NCBI RefSeq assembly: GCF_014204325.1
Contig: NZ_JACHKT010000019.1
Span: 1 to 64,000, forward strand
Length of the DNA: 64,000 bases
DNA from: Arcicella rosea
GTDB taxonomy: Bacteria > Bacteroidota > Bacteroidia > Cytophagales > Spirosomataceae
Direction: 5' to 3'
Shown: piece by piece, positions 1 to 7,748 of the stretch
Layout: every line of letters starts with the position of its first letter
How positions within the stretch are numbered: the stretch's first letter is position 1
Notes under the pieces: generated by a model
The model's database searches: none
What the model was told of the DNA's origin: nothing
The model's input: only the letters and a program-made list of their open reading frames with translations
Program-made: the position numbers and the translations under genes

Positions 1-22
1 CATTTGAAGATAGAATTTCACA

Positions 23-72
23 AGTTGATTTATTGAGTTAGGGGGCTAGCCCCCTAACTCAATAAATCAACT
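23..72. repeat. 50-bp perfect palindrome
   Basis: Every base from 23 to 72 pairs with its mirror around the central ctag (G-rich arm 41-45, C-rich arm 50-54). As RNA it would form a 23-25 bp stem. In one frame, an open reading frame entering from before the window ends at a tag at 39-41, inside the left arm. The palindrome directly precedes the transposase remnant. It could be a strong bidirectional terminator or the junction of two inverted element ends; the sequence alone does not decide. Confidence 0.85.
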
Positions 73-87
73 GACACAGTTCAGTGA

Positions 88-390
88 ACACTCCCAACCT
101 TTGAGAGTCATCAAACAGCTCAAGTAGCCGTTGATAGAGCCATCAAAAGCTATAATGAACTAAGGACGCACGATAGTTGTGACAGGCTGACACCAGTGGT
201 CGCTCATGAACAAAAGGGTGTATTAATCAAGCGATGGAAGAAGCGAAATATTCAAAAGAAAGGAACTAAAACCTCAGCAGAGAAAGTCCCTGATGAAGCG
301 ATAAAAACGCAAGAAAAGTCGCAAGAAAATCAGGTAAACCCCCATGTCATTCATAACAGTTTTAGCCAAATCAAACCGAGTAATATGTAG
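88..390 (+). pseudogene. IS3-family transposase, C-terminal remnant
   Basis: The frame is open from just after a stop at 85-87 to the tag at 388-390. It reads through a typical IS3 OrfB (DDE integrase core) end: a block AVDRAIKSYNELRTHDSCDR, then LTPVVAH, matching the family pattern 'A...aI..YN..RPH.Sl..lTP..aH'. The catalytic D, D and E residues would lie upstream and are absent, since the frame is closed by the stop and the palindrome. An ATG at 196 opens a 64-residue piece, but that is only the basic Lys/Gln-rich tail. This is a dead fragment, and it marks past IS activity at the window edge. Confidence 0.75.
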
Positions 391-580
391 TAATAAACTC
401 TGTAAGAGTAAGCAAAAATAGGAGTAAGAATCAACATTTAACATCAAGTAGGAATAAGACAAAACACAAAAAAATGAATAGGAATAGAAGCCCAACCTAG
501 CAAAAGAACCAGTATTAACACAAAAGATTAAAATACATTTAGGAATAAAAAATAAATGTTGTAATCTTGGTAATACAATA

Positions 581-634
581 AAAAAAGCTTGACAATTAAT
601 TCAGTTTTAATCCCTAAAACTGTCAAGCTTTTTT
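581..634. terminator. Rho-independent terminator-like hairpin
   Basis: A 14-bp perfect stem pairs 581-594 (A-run then gcttgaca) with 621-634 (tgtcaagc then a T-run). A second stem (602-609 with 615-622) nests inside and overlaps the right arm by two bases. The U-tract follows on the + strand and an A-tract precedes it, so it could work in both directions. Confidence 0.6.
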
Positions 635-646
635 AGGATGTGACAA

Positions 647-835
647 GGAAGCAAAATCCCTTAGTCAGGAAGCAAAATCCCTCAGTCAGGAAGCAAAATC
701 CCTCAGTCAGGAAGCAAAATCCCTCAGTCAGGAAGCAAAATCCCTCAGTCGGTAAGCTTAATCTCTCAGTAGGGAAGCGAAATCCCTTCGTCAGGAAGCA
801 AAATCCCTAAATCGGGATGCTTAATCTCTCGGACT
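647..835. repeat. 21-bp tandem repeat, 9 copies
   Basis: Nine head-to-tail 21-bp units start at 647, 668, 689, 710, 731, 752, 773, 794 and 815. The core is ggaagcaaaatccct. Copies 2 to 4 are identical; copies 6 and 9 share a second variant (gcttaatctct). There are no unique spacers, so it is not a CRISPR array. The period is a multiple of three, but no start codon or ribosome site supports a coding frame. The rest of 391-982 holds only the terminator above, A-rich low-complexity DNA and a short hairpin (882-898). Confidence 0.9.
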
Positions 836-982
836 GGAAAACAGCTACTGTCACATCATTTTCCTTTTTTCTATAAACCTGTAATCCTTTCAGGATTATT
901 GTAGGCTTAATCTGTGAATTTGTGTATTCTTCTATTTTCTTACTTTTCGCTATTTTAACAAGTTTCGAGTGTGAAGCTTTGC

Positions 983-1363
983 CTAATATATCTGGTTAGG
1001 CACAACTTCTATATTTACTTTTTGTCCATCTTTCAACTCTTCTTTTTCAAAATTATCTCCACCATAAGCATGTAATCCATAGACCCTTATCTGATATACC
1101 TCTCTACAATCTATTTTAATTTTAACGGAACCCGTAGAGTCAGTAACATATTTGCCTACTGTATTAAAGGTCTTCATCAAATAGCCAATACCTTCCTTTC
1201 TAACTTCGACACTATCAAACCTATTAATTCTCAACTGCTTAGTTTCGCTGTCTATTGAATTGATTTTTATAGTAATTTGATTTTTTAAATCATTTTTACT
1301 AGAGCTACTTGAAATTAACAAAGCTATTACCACTATTGTTAGTCTGAGAATGTTTGATTGCAT
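983..1363 (-). CDS. Hypothetical secreted protein
   Basis: This 126-residue protein has an N-terminal hydrophobic segment (about residues 5-18, ILRLTIVVIALLISSSSS) that reads as a signal peptide or anchor. The rest is a small beta-rich body with alternating charged and hydrophobic residues (ITIKINSIDSETKQL; VKIKIDCREVYQIRVYG). The family is not recognised. It resembles the carboxypeptidase-regulatory-like or transthyretin-like folds common in Bacteroidota, but no motif proves it. It lies downstream of, and on the same strand as, the DUF7660 pair, 76 bp after its stop, so it may be co-transcribed. Confidence 0.55.
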   Translation of the reverse strand: MQSNILRLTIVVIALLISSSSSKNDLKNQITIKINSIDSETKQLRINRFDSVEVRKEGIGYLMKTFNTVGKYVTDSTGSVKIKIDCREVYQIRVYGLHAYGGDNFEKEELKDGQKVNIEVVPNQIY

Positions 1364-1439
1364 AGTCTGTTATATTTAAAGGTTTATAGCTAATTCAAAT
1401 GACAATAAACATTGTTCGACCCCGAAGGGGGTCATACAT

Positions 1440-1892
1440 TCACTCTGAGGTCTTGTATTTAATTTGTTTAATTGTTTCTACTTCTTCCTTATTAATGTCA
1501 AAGTTCAATTTTGTTGTCATATAAAATGGGCTGTCAATTCCAGATAGTTTATTCTCTTCAAATTTATTAAAATGTAATACTCTAAATTCCTTTTTATAGG
1601 TCGTAATCGTTAAATTATTAATATCAACTATTGATATTTTTTGATTTCTGTTTTTTGTCCAAATAGGCAAGGCAATTTTGCCACTTGTTTCGTTCCAGAT
1701 AACGGGACCGCCTGTCCATTCATTTATCTTTATTTTTTTGTCATCAAAAATCAGATAACATTCTCCTGCAATTGGTGCCCCCATTGCCATTTCATAAAGT
1801 TCACCAAATTCAATTTTATATTTTCCATTTGGTGATAGTAGATTCTTATCAATATTTGAGAAGTTCCACGGATTAGGATAGTCGCTACTCAT
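1440..1892 (-). CDS. Hypothetical protein, immunity-like context
   Basis: A 150-residue product starting MSSDYPNPWNFSN. The open frame extends 19 codons further upstream, but ATG at 1892 is preferred because it overlaps the stop of the upstream gene by 8 nt, a typical translational-coupling arrangement. There is no signal peptide. The body includes GKYKIEFGELYEMAMGAPIA and GGPVIWNETSGKIALPIW, a WD/beta-propeller-blade-like or immunity-like beta pattern. The family is not identified. Its partner is a DUF7660 protein, a type often seen among polymorphic-toxin immunity genes, so an immunity role is an inference from context. Confidence 0.55.
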   Translation of the reverse strand: MSSDYPNPWNFSNIDKNLLSPNGKYKIEFGELYEMAMGAPIAGECYLIFDDKKIKINEWTGGPVIWNETSGKIALPIWTKNRNQKISIVDINNLTITTYKKEFRVLHFNKFEENKLSGIDSPFYMTTKLNFDINKEEVETIKQIKYKTSE

Positions 1893-2142
1893 AAATTCTT
1901 GCACCTTTAAAAATGTCAGCAAATGTTGACCAGTCAGGCTTGTCAGCATTTACTTTTAGTTTCATATTGTCGTAATAACCTTGAATCTCTTCTGTGTATG
2001 AACTTAACGCTTCCAAGAAGTCTGGCAAATTTTTGTTTTCCCAACTTTCAGGATTGTCAATAAAGTCCTTCTGTAATAAGTCGAGAAATTTAATAAAAGA
2101 TTGTCTGTCTGTTACTTTTAGGTTGTTAAATGTATCGTCCAT
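1885..2142 (-). CDS. DUF7660-family small protein
   Basis: An 85-residue acidic cytosolic protein. It carries the DUF7660 signature: WENKNLPDFLEALSSYTEEI, then QGYYDN, then W..FADIFKGARIYE at the C-terminus. The biochemical function of this family is unknown; members occur singly or among contact-dependent toxin immunity genes. Its stop overlaps the start of the next gene by 8 nt, so the two are probably made together. No toxin gene is visible in the window. Confidence 0.75.
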   Translation of the reverse strand: MDDTFNNLKVTDRQSFIKFLDLLQKDFIDNPESWENKNLPDFLEALSSYTEEIQGYYDNMKLKVNADKPDWSTFADIFKGARIYE

Positions 2143-2311
2143 AAAATTGGTTATAACTTCGAGTATTTGAAAGTATTCAAAGTAATTTTTGTATTGTTAA
2201 AATCAATCATCTTTCAAACCCTAAAGTATCAAATTAAAGACTAACACTAAACTCCTAAGCAAACCTTTCTTCCAAAAATTTATTATGTGATATTTTTAAG
2301 CTTCTTTTATC

Positions 2312-2376
2312 ACTCATGGCATGACTGCCAAAGACTTGTCCATTTTCCCAGAGTAATTAAAAGTCATGCCATGAGT
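2312..2376. repeat. 15-bp perfect inverted repeat
   Basis: actcatggcatgact at 2312-2326 is mirrored by its exact complement at 2362-2376, with a 35-nt loop. It lies in a 478-bp gene-free stretch (2143-2620) that otherwise holds AT-rich sequence and low-complexity text at 2571-2600 (repeats of 'aattc', 'caactcacaattc'). There is no T-run after the right arm, so a terminator is less likely than a relic of a small mobile element or an operator. Confidence 0.6.
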
Positions 2377-2620
2377 ATTTATCCAATATTTTCCCTAAAA
2401 ACCCTAATATTGAATTAAAAAGGCAAAATGCAGGTTTTTAAAATGCTTTTCTCTTTGAAAAACTTAACTTTGAAGATGGATATAGCCTTCCAAAAGACAA
2501 TCTAAGTATTCGTGCAATATTAATTTCAATTAATATAAAATGTAAGTATCTGAAAATGAAAATTTTAAATTCATAATTCGCAACTCACAATTCTGCATTA
2601 GTACTTAATACCCTTCTAAA

Positions 2621-4699
2621 ATGAATAGTATGAATCCAGATGTTATGCAAGCTCCCGTGGCGGCGATAAAGCCACATCCAATGACTCTCCACGGCGATAC
2701 TCGTCAAGATAATTATTATTGGTTAAACGACCCTGAAAATCCAGATGTAATACAATACCTCGAAGCTGAAAACGCTTATACTGATGCAGTAATGGCGCCA
2801 ACAAAAGCTTTGCAGGAAGCGCTGTTCCACGAAATGAAAGGCAGAATCAAAGAAAATGATGAGTCTGTTCCTGTAAAAGACGGTAATTATTATTACTATT
2901 CAAGATATATTGAAGGAGGAGAATATCCTTTGTACTGTCGTAAAAAAGGTACTTTGGAAGCCGAAGAAGAGATTATGTTGGATGGAAACGAAATGGCAAA
3001 AAATCATGCTTATTTTAGCATTGGTGGCTATGAGGTTTCTGATAATGAACAGATTTTAGCCTATGGTGTAGATACCATCAGTCGAAGAAATTATACTTTG
3101 AAATTCATCAACCTAAGTACTGGCGAAATTTTACCTGATGAAATTGAAAATACAGAAGGCGGTGCTTACGCTTGGGCGACAGATAATAAAACGATTTTCT
3201 ACATGGTGCGTGACCAACAAACTTTGTTGGCATCAAAAGTATTTCGTCATGTAATTGGTACGGATACTGCTGAAGATGTATTAGTTTATACTGAAGAAGA
3301 TCCACAATTTTATATGGGTTTGGGCAGGATGAAATCTAAAAAATACATCATTTCAGTTTCTGAACAAAATGGCGTTTCTACGGAATATCGTTTGTTAGAT
3401 GCTTCAAATCCTACTGGTGAATTTACTCCTTTTTATCCACGAGAAGAAGGTTTAGAATATGCCATCGAACATTTTGATGATAAATTTTATATCAGAACTA
3501 ACGCTCAAGACGCCACCAATTTTAAATTGATGGAAGTAAATGAAGCCGAAAGTACTGACATGACAAAATGGAAAGAGGTAATTCCACATCGTGAGGATAC
3601 TTATTTGGATAGTATGGAGGTTTTTAGAAACCATTTGGTGTTGCAAGAAAGAAGTAAGGCTTTAATGCACATCCGAATTATTAACCAAAGTACAAAAGCG
3701 GAGCATTATATTCAGTTTGACGAAACGGCTTATGATACTGGCGTATCTTCAAATCCTGATTTTGATACCAACATTCTTCGCTACTCTTATACTTCACTTT
3801 CTACGCCGAGTTCAGTATTTGATTATAATATGGATACGCAAGACAAAACGCTCATGAAAGAGCAAACTGTTTTGGGCGAATTCAACAAAGAAGATTATAT
3901 CAGCGAACGCCTTTTTGCTACCGCTCGTGATGGCGTAAAAGTGCCGATTTCAATTGTTTACAAAAAAGGTTTCAAAAGAGATGGCTCGCAACCTTTACTT
4001 CAATATGCTTATGGTTCTTATGGGTATTCGATTGACCCTTACTTTTCGGCAGCAAGATTAACTTTATTGAATCGTGGTTTTGCTTTTGCCATTGCCCATA
4101 TTCGTGGTGGACAAGAAATGGGCAGACAATGGTACGAAGATGGTAAATTGCTGAAAAAGTTAAATACTTTCCATGATTTTATTGATGTTTCAGAATACTT
4201 AATTCAAGAAAAATGGACTTCAAAAGATAAACTTTTCGCCAATGGCGGTTCGGCAGGTGGCTTATTGATGGGTGCAGTAACCAATATGCGTCCTGATTTA
4301 TACAAAGGTGTTTTGGCGGCTGTGCCATTCGTAGATGTGGTAACAACCATGCTCGACGAAAGTATTCCTTTGACCACTGGCGAATGGGAAGAATGGGGAA
4401 ATCCTAAACAAAAAGAGTATTACGAATACATGAAATCGTACTCGCCCGTGGATAATGTGGAAGCAAAAGACTATCCAAATATGTTAGTCACCACAGGTTT
4501 ACACGATTCGCAAGTACAGTATTTCGAGCCAGCCAAATGGGTAGCTAAACTTCGTGCCTTGAAAACCAACAATAATCTTTTACTTTTCCATATCGACATG
4601 GAAGCTGGTCATGGCGGAGCATCAGGCAGATTCAAACGCTTCCATGATGTGGCGTTGGAGTATGCCTTTATGTTGAATTTGATGGAAATCTATGAGTGA
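2621..4699 (+). CDS. ptrB: Oligopeptidase B (S9A serine peptidase)
   Basis: A 692-residue cytosolic prolyl-oligopeptidase-family enzyme that cleaves short peptides, classically after Lys or Arg. The N-terminal part (about 70-410) is the seven-bladed propeller that limits substrate size; the C-terminal part is the alpha/beta-hydrolase domain. The nucleophile is Ser544 in GGSAGGLLMG, with Asp629 in TTGLHDSQV and His664 in GHGGASGRF. Length and motif order fit oligopeptidase B closely. There is no signal peptide. An alternative ATG three codons in (MNPDV) cannot be excluded. It stands alone; the upstream promoter is not obvious. Confidence 0.93.
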   Translation: MNSMNPDVMQAPVAAIKPHPMTLHGDTRQDNYYWLNDPENPDVIQYLEAENAYTDAVMAPTKALQEALFHEMKGRIKENDESVPVKDGNYYYYSRYIEGGEYPLYCRKKGTLEAEEEIMLDGNEMAKNHAYFSIGGYEVSDNEQILAYGVDTISRRNYTLKFINLSTGEILPDEIENTEGGAYAWATDNKTIFYMVRDQQTLLASKVFRHVIGTDTAEDVLVYTEEDPQFYMGLGRMKSKKYIISVSEQNGVSTEYRLLDASNPTGEFTPFYPREEGLEYAIEHFDDKFYIRTNAQDATNFKLMEVNEAESTDMTKWKEVIPHREDTYLDSMEVFRNHLVLQERSKALMHIRIINQSTKAEHYIQFDETAYDTGVSSNPDFDTNILRYSYTSLSTPSSVFDYNMDTQDKTLMKEQTVLGEFNKEDYISERLFATARDGVKVPISIVYKKGFKRDGSQPLLQYAYGSYGYSIDPYFSAARLTLLNRGFAFAIAHIRGGQEMGRQWYEDGKLLKKLNTFHDFIDVSEYLIQEKWTSKDKLFANGGSAGGLLMGAVTNMRPDLYKGVLAAVPFVDVVTTMLDESIPLTTGEWEEWGNPKQKEYYEYMKSYSPVDNVEAKDYPNMLVTTGLHDSQVQYFEPAKWVAKLRALKTNNNLLLFHIDMEAGHGGASGRFKRFHDVALEYAFMLNLMEIYE

Positions 4700-4788
4700 G
4701 GAGTTTTGAATGCGGAATTAGGAGTTGTTTGATTGGTAGGTTTAGAAGTAGAAGTCCTTTTTTATGCTTGACTTTTATGCCATAAAAT

Positions 4789-4860
4789 AGCTCCGTAGGA
4801 GTTGAATATCGGTAGAAAAATGTGAATACCGCAACTCAAGTTCCGTAGGAACGACATATT
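4789..4860. repeat. REP-like dispersed repeat element
   Basis: The intergenic DNA carries two short dyads, ctccgtaggag and ttccgtaggaa, linked by ttgaatatcggtagaaa-like sequence and ending in cgacatatt. This resembles the 'ccgtaggaacgacatat' intergenic repeat often seen in Cytophagales genomes. Only one element is seen in this window, so the assignment rests on recall. Confidence 0.4.
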
Positions 4861-4896
4861 TGATTATTTCTTCTTTCATTTTTTTAAAATATTTTT

Positions 4897-4930
4897 ACAA
4901 ATCTCCTTTTCCTCTGAAAGGGAGATTTGT
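4897..4930. terminator. Hairpin, possible terminator
   Basis: acaaatctcc (4897-4906) pairs with ggagatttgt (4921-4930), a 10-bp stem with an extra G and a T-rich tail. It sits just upstream of the promoter of the AAA gene and would insulate it from ptrB read-through. Confidence 0.5.
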
Positions 4931-4960
4931 TTGTTTTAGAGGGAATTCTATTTACTTTTG
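4931..4960 (+). promoter_or_regulatory. Bacteroidota promoter of the AAA-PIN cassette
   Basis: TTG at 4931-4933 (within TTTG), a 19-bp spacer, then TACTTTTG at 4953-4960. This is an exact match to the Bacteroidota sigma-ABfr consensus TTG-N19-TAnnTTTG. It predicts a start near 4967, 16 nt before the ATG at 4983. Confidence 0.7.
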
Positions 4961-4982
4961 AATAAAGAAAAACTCTAAAGGA

Positions 4983-6290
4983 ATGTTAATAAAATCGCTT
5001 TCATTAAAAGAATTCAAATGCTTTGAGCAAGTAGATATAGACTTTGGGAAAATCACTTTACTCACAGGTGCAAACAGCAGTGGCAAAAGTTCTTTGATTA
5101 ATGCTTTGTTGGGAATCATGCAAAGTAATTACTTTCCACTCTATTTTGCACTTAATGGTCATTTTGTAAATATGGGAGGATACGATGATGTTATCAGAAA
5201 GAAGACTGATGAAAATGTATTTACAGTTGACATAGAGTTTGAAAATAATTATTATTCTACAAAGTGGAAACAGAATGAAAGAACAGAACAACCTGAACTA
5301 TATGAGTTCAGAAATAGGGAAAAATTCGTAATAAGAGACAAAGATGATTTAGCTTATATTGAGCTAACATTCACACTTAAGGAATTTCAGGAATGGAAGA
5401 ATATTACCAAAAAAAAATATGAAAGCTTATCTTCTACGGAATATCAAAAAATTTGGCGTGATTACAATGGTAAATATGACATATTAAAAGAAGGAAATTA
5501 TGAAATTCTACGTAAAACTACCTCCGAGGTTGTGATTAAATACAAAGATTCTTTTAATAGAAGCATGAATGGTTCTGACAACTCAAATTTCGAGGTTGAT
5601 TATGAAATAGATAGATTTTTCAATTATATGGGGTCATTTCGTCTTCCACCTGAACGTACTTATTACCGCAAACCCACAGCAAGCAAAATAGGTGTAAACG
5701 GTGAAGGTTATATTGACCAAATTATCGAATGGGAAGAATCTAATAATAATAATGAATTTCAACAATTGCTCAAAGCTATTAGCAATTTAGGACTGATTCA
5801 TTCCATTGAATCTAATAAGATGAAAGGTGGAAGATTTGAACTAAACGTGAAAGTAAACGAAAATAGCACATTAGCTTCTTTAACAGATGTTGGTTTTGGA
5901 ATTAGTCAGTTTCTTCCCATTATTGTGGCTGATTTACAATTAAATAGTCAATCTTGTTTAGCCGTTTCCCAGCCAGAGATACATTTGCATCCTAAAATTC
6001 AGGCTACTTTGGGAGATTATTTTGCAAAACAGGTTAAAGAAACCGAGAAGCAATATATTGTAGAAACACATTCGGAGTACTTAATCAATCGCCTTCGCCT
6101 TTTGATTGTAAAAGGAGAACTACAACCCGAAGATGTGAAATTGTATTACATGGAAAACGATGGCGATAAAACAACTACTTATCCTATTGAACTAACAACG
6201 GACGGACAAATCAAAAATGCTCCGCAAGGATTTTTTGATACTTATGAAATGGATGTAATGGATATAGCTTTATTTGCCTCTGCACAATGA
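4983..6290 (+). CDS. AAA/OLD-like ATPase with DUF3696
   Basis: A 435-residue SMC/ABC-type ATPase of the AAA_15/AAA_21 group. Walker A is GANSSGKSS at 29-37; the signature-like loop is VGFGISQ at 303-309; Walker B is CLAVSQPEIHLHP at 325-337; the switch His is H363 in ETHSEYLI. The middle has LPPERTYY (221-228), typical of DUF3696 proteins, and the C-terminus (about 409-433, GQIKNAPQGFFDTYE) matches the DUF3696 tail. There is no TOPRIM domain, so it is not a full OLD nuclease. Such ATPases often act as sensors paired with a separate toxic effector in phage defence (PARIS, OLD-like systems). The gene downstream is a PIN-like nuclease, which fits that layout. Confidence 0.85.
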   Translation: MLIKSLSLKEFKCFEQVDIDFGKITLLTGANSSGKSSLINALLGIMQSNYFPLYFALNGHFVNMGGYDDVIRKKTDENVFTVDIEFENNYYSTKWKQNERTEQPELYEFRNREKFVIRDKDDLAYIELTFTLKEFQEWKNITKKKYESLSSTEYQKIWRDYNGKYDILKEGNYEILRKTTSEVVIKYKDSFNRSMNGSDNSNFEVDYEIDRFFNYMGSFRLPPERTYYRKPTASKIGVNGEGYIDQIIEWEESNNNNEFQQLLKAISNLGLIHSIESNKMKGGRFELNVKVNENSTLASLTDVGFGISQFLPIIVADLQLNSQSCLAVSQPEIHLHPKIQATLGDYFAKQVKETEKQYIVETHSEYLINRLRLLIVKGELQPEDVKLYYMENDGDKTTTYPIELTTDGQIKNAPQGFFDTYEMDVMDIALFASAQ

Positions 6291-6380
6291 AACGCCAAAG
6301 CCAAAAAGTTTGACACACAAAGGTATTTTTAGGCGTTCCATCTGATACCTTTAAAAATAACTGAACATTATAATCAGATG
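6288..6380 (+). promoter_or_regulatory. Leader hairpins hiding the PIN start codon
   Basis: The 87-nt gap between the ATPase and nuclease genes can fold twice. tgaaacgcc (6288-6296, including the ATPase stop) pairs with ggcgttcca (6332-6340) with one mismatch. catctgat (6339-6346) pairs perfectly with atcagatg (6373-6380), whose last three bases are the nuclease ATG. A third option pairs aggtat (6321-6326) with atacct (6345-6350). The stems share bases and exclude each other. This suggests translational control of the nuclease, but it is a paper fold only. Confidence 0.4.
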
Positions 6381-6860
6381 AAAAAAGATATTTTTATTGA
6401 TAACAATATTGCCAGTCGTTTTAAAAATCCTGCCGACCCAGCCTATATAAAATTAAGAGATTGGCTTATCAAGCACACCGAAATCAAAGAAGGTGAAATA
6501 GATATAAATGCTCATTTGGTTGTTTCACAAAAACTGCTGAACGAGTACAATCGTTCTAACCAAAATGTAAAAGAAGGGCAAAATATCATTGCTATCATCG
6601 GGCGACTTCAAAAACAAGGACGCTTAGTTTTTATTAAGAATCAAGCCATTAAAGATTTTCAACAAGTTCATTTTACCAAAAAAGTAGAAAAGAAACTTAC
6701 TTGTAATCAAGAAGATAGAGAACATATTCCTACCGTTTTATTATCGCATCGGAAATATGCGTTAAGTATTGATGATAATTTCGTTTCCGATTTAATCAAT
6801 TTTCCCGGTTTTGTAGTAACAGCCTGCAAACGTCCAGAAGATTTACCTTACCATGAATAA
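6378..6860 (+). CDS. PIN-like nuclease, ATPase partner
   Basis: A 160-residue cytosolic protein with a PIN-type acidic layout: IDNNIA near the N-terminus (D8), E56 in KLLNEYN, acidic D113/E115 before a helix, and SIDDNF (D132, D133) near the end. PIN folds cut RNA using such clustered acids and a divalent metal. The start is the only ATG in the region and lies inside a hairpin. It follows the DUF3696 ATPase on the same strand. The pair most likely forms an effector-sensor module (defence or toxin-antitoxin). The stop overlaps the next gene by 8 nt. The exact family is not recognised; it may be among the PIN-like DUFs. Confidence 0.65.
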   Translation: MKKDIFIDNNIASRFKNPADPAYIKLRDWLIKHTEIKEGEIDINAHLVVSQKLLNEYNRSNQNVKEGQNIIAIIGRLQKQGRLVFIKNQAIKDFQQVHFTKKVEKKLTCNQEDREHIPTVLLSHRKYALSIDDNFVSDLINFPGFVVTACKRPEDLPYHE

Positions 6861-7656
6861 TTTCCAAAACAAAATAGTCTGGATTACAGGAGCTTCGTCG
6901 GGCATTGGCGAAGCTCTTTCGTATCAGTTCGCCAAAGAAGGAGCAAAATTGGTACTTTCGGCAAGGCGTGAAATGGAATTACAAAGAGTAGCCAACGCTA
7001 CTGGACTTGGTGCTGATAAAGTATTAGTCTTGCCAATGGATATGTTGAATTTTGACGTATTTCCAGAGAAAGTAAAAACGGTCTTGGAACACTTTGGACA
7101 AATTGATGTAGTAGTTCAAAATGCAGGCATTACTCAGCGTTCATTAGTAAAAGATACTGATTTTAAAGTCTATCGAGACATTATGGAACTGGATTTTTTC
7201 AGTACTGTGGCATTTACTCAGGCAATTCTTCCCCATTTTAGCGAAAGAAAAACAGGACATTTTGTAGCGATTAGTAGCGTTGCAGGAAAAATCGGAACGC
7301 CTCTGAGAAGTGGCTATTGTGCCGCCAAACACGCTATGATTGCCTTTTTTGATTCATTAAGAGCAGAAGTTTGGCAGGAAAACATACAAGTAACGGTCAT
7401 TTGTCCGGGGTATATCAACACGCCCATTTCTTTAAACGCATTGGATGGCAATGGAAATGTGCATGGGAAAATGGATAAAAACCAAAGTCGTGGCATGAGT
7501 GCCGAACGCTGTGCCGAAAAGATTGTAAAAGCCGTAAAAGCGAATCAAAAAGAAGTATATATCGGAGGTTGGTACGAAGTAATGGGTGTGTATTTAAAAC
7601 GTTATTTACCTGCTGTGGTTTATAAATTGGTGCTGAAAGTAAATGCTGAAAAATAA
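6853..7656 (+). CDS. Short-chain dehydrogenase/reductase
   Basis: A 267-residue classical SDR. The cofactor motif TGASSGIG is at 12-19 and NAG at 90-92. The catalytic Ser is in AISSVAG (S141/S142), with Tyr155 and Lys159 in SGYCAAK. The residue usually Asn in the tetrad region (MEL-D-FF) is Asp114. The C-terminal third (YIGGWYEVMGVYLKRYLPAVVYKLV) is hydrophobic and basic, like the membrane-associated DHRS7-type members. The substrate is unknown. Its ATG overlaps the PIN gene stop by 8 nt, which couples a housekeeping-type gene to the cassette; the cassette may have been inserted just upstream of it. Confidence 0.88.
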   Translation: MNNFQNKIVWITGASSGIGEALSYQFAKEGAKLVLSARREMELQRVANATGLGADKVLVLPMDMLNFDVFPEKVKTVLEHFGQIDVVVQNAGITQRSLVKDTDFKVYRDIMELDFFSTVAFTQAILPHFSERKTGHFVAISSVAGKIGTPLRSGYCAAKHAMIAFFDSLRAEVWQENIQVTVICPGYINTPISLNALDGNGNVHGKMDKNQSRGMSAERCAEKIVKAVKANQKEVYIGGWYEVMGVYLKRYLPAVVYKLVLKVNAEK

Positions 7657-7662
7657 TTTGGG

Positions 7663-7745
7663 ATTGTGGATGTCAGATTTCGGATGTCAGATTTCAGCAA
7701 ATGGATTTTATAAATCCGACATCTGAAACCCGACATCCGAAAGCC
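7663..7745. terminator. Convergent terminator region with nested dyads
   Basis: Two direct copies of ggatgtcagattt (7668-7680 and 7682-7694) face two inverted copies, cgacatctgaaa (7717-7728) and cgacatccgaaa (7731-7742). The best stem is tttcggatgtc (7678-7688) with gacatccgaaa (7732-7742). It lies between convergent genes, so it probably ends both transcripts. Confidence 0.55.
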
Positions 7746-7748
7746 ATT

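Noticed and set aside
647-835. Possible CRISPR array
   Set aside because: The repeats are contiguous, 21 bp, with no unique spacers, and no cas genes occur in the window.
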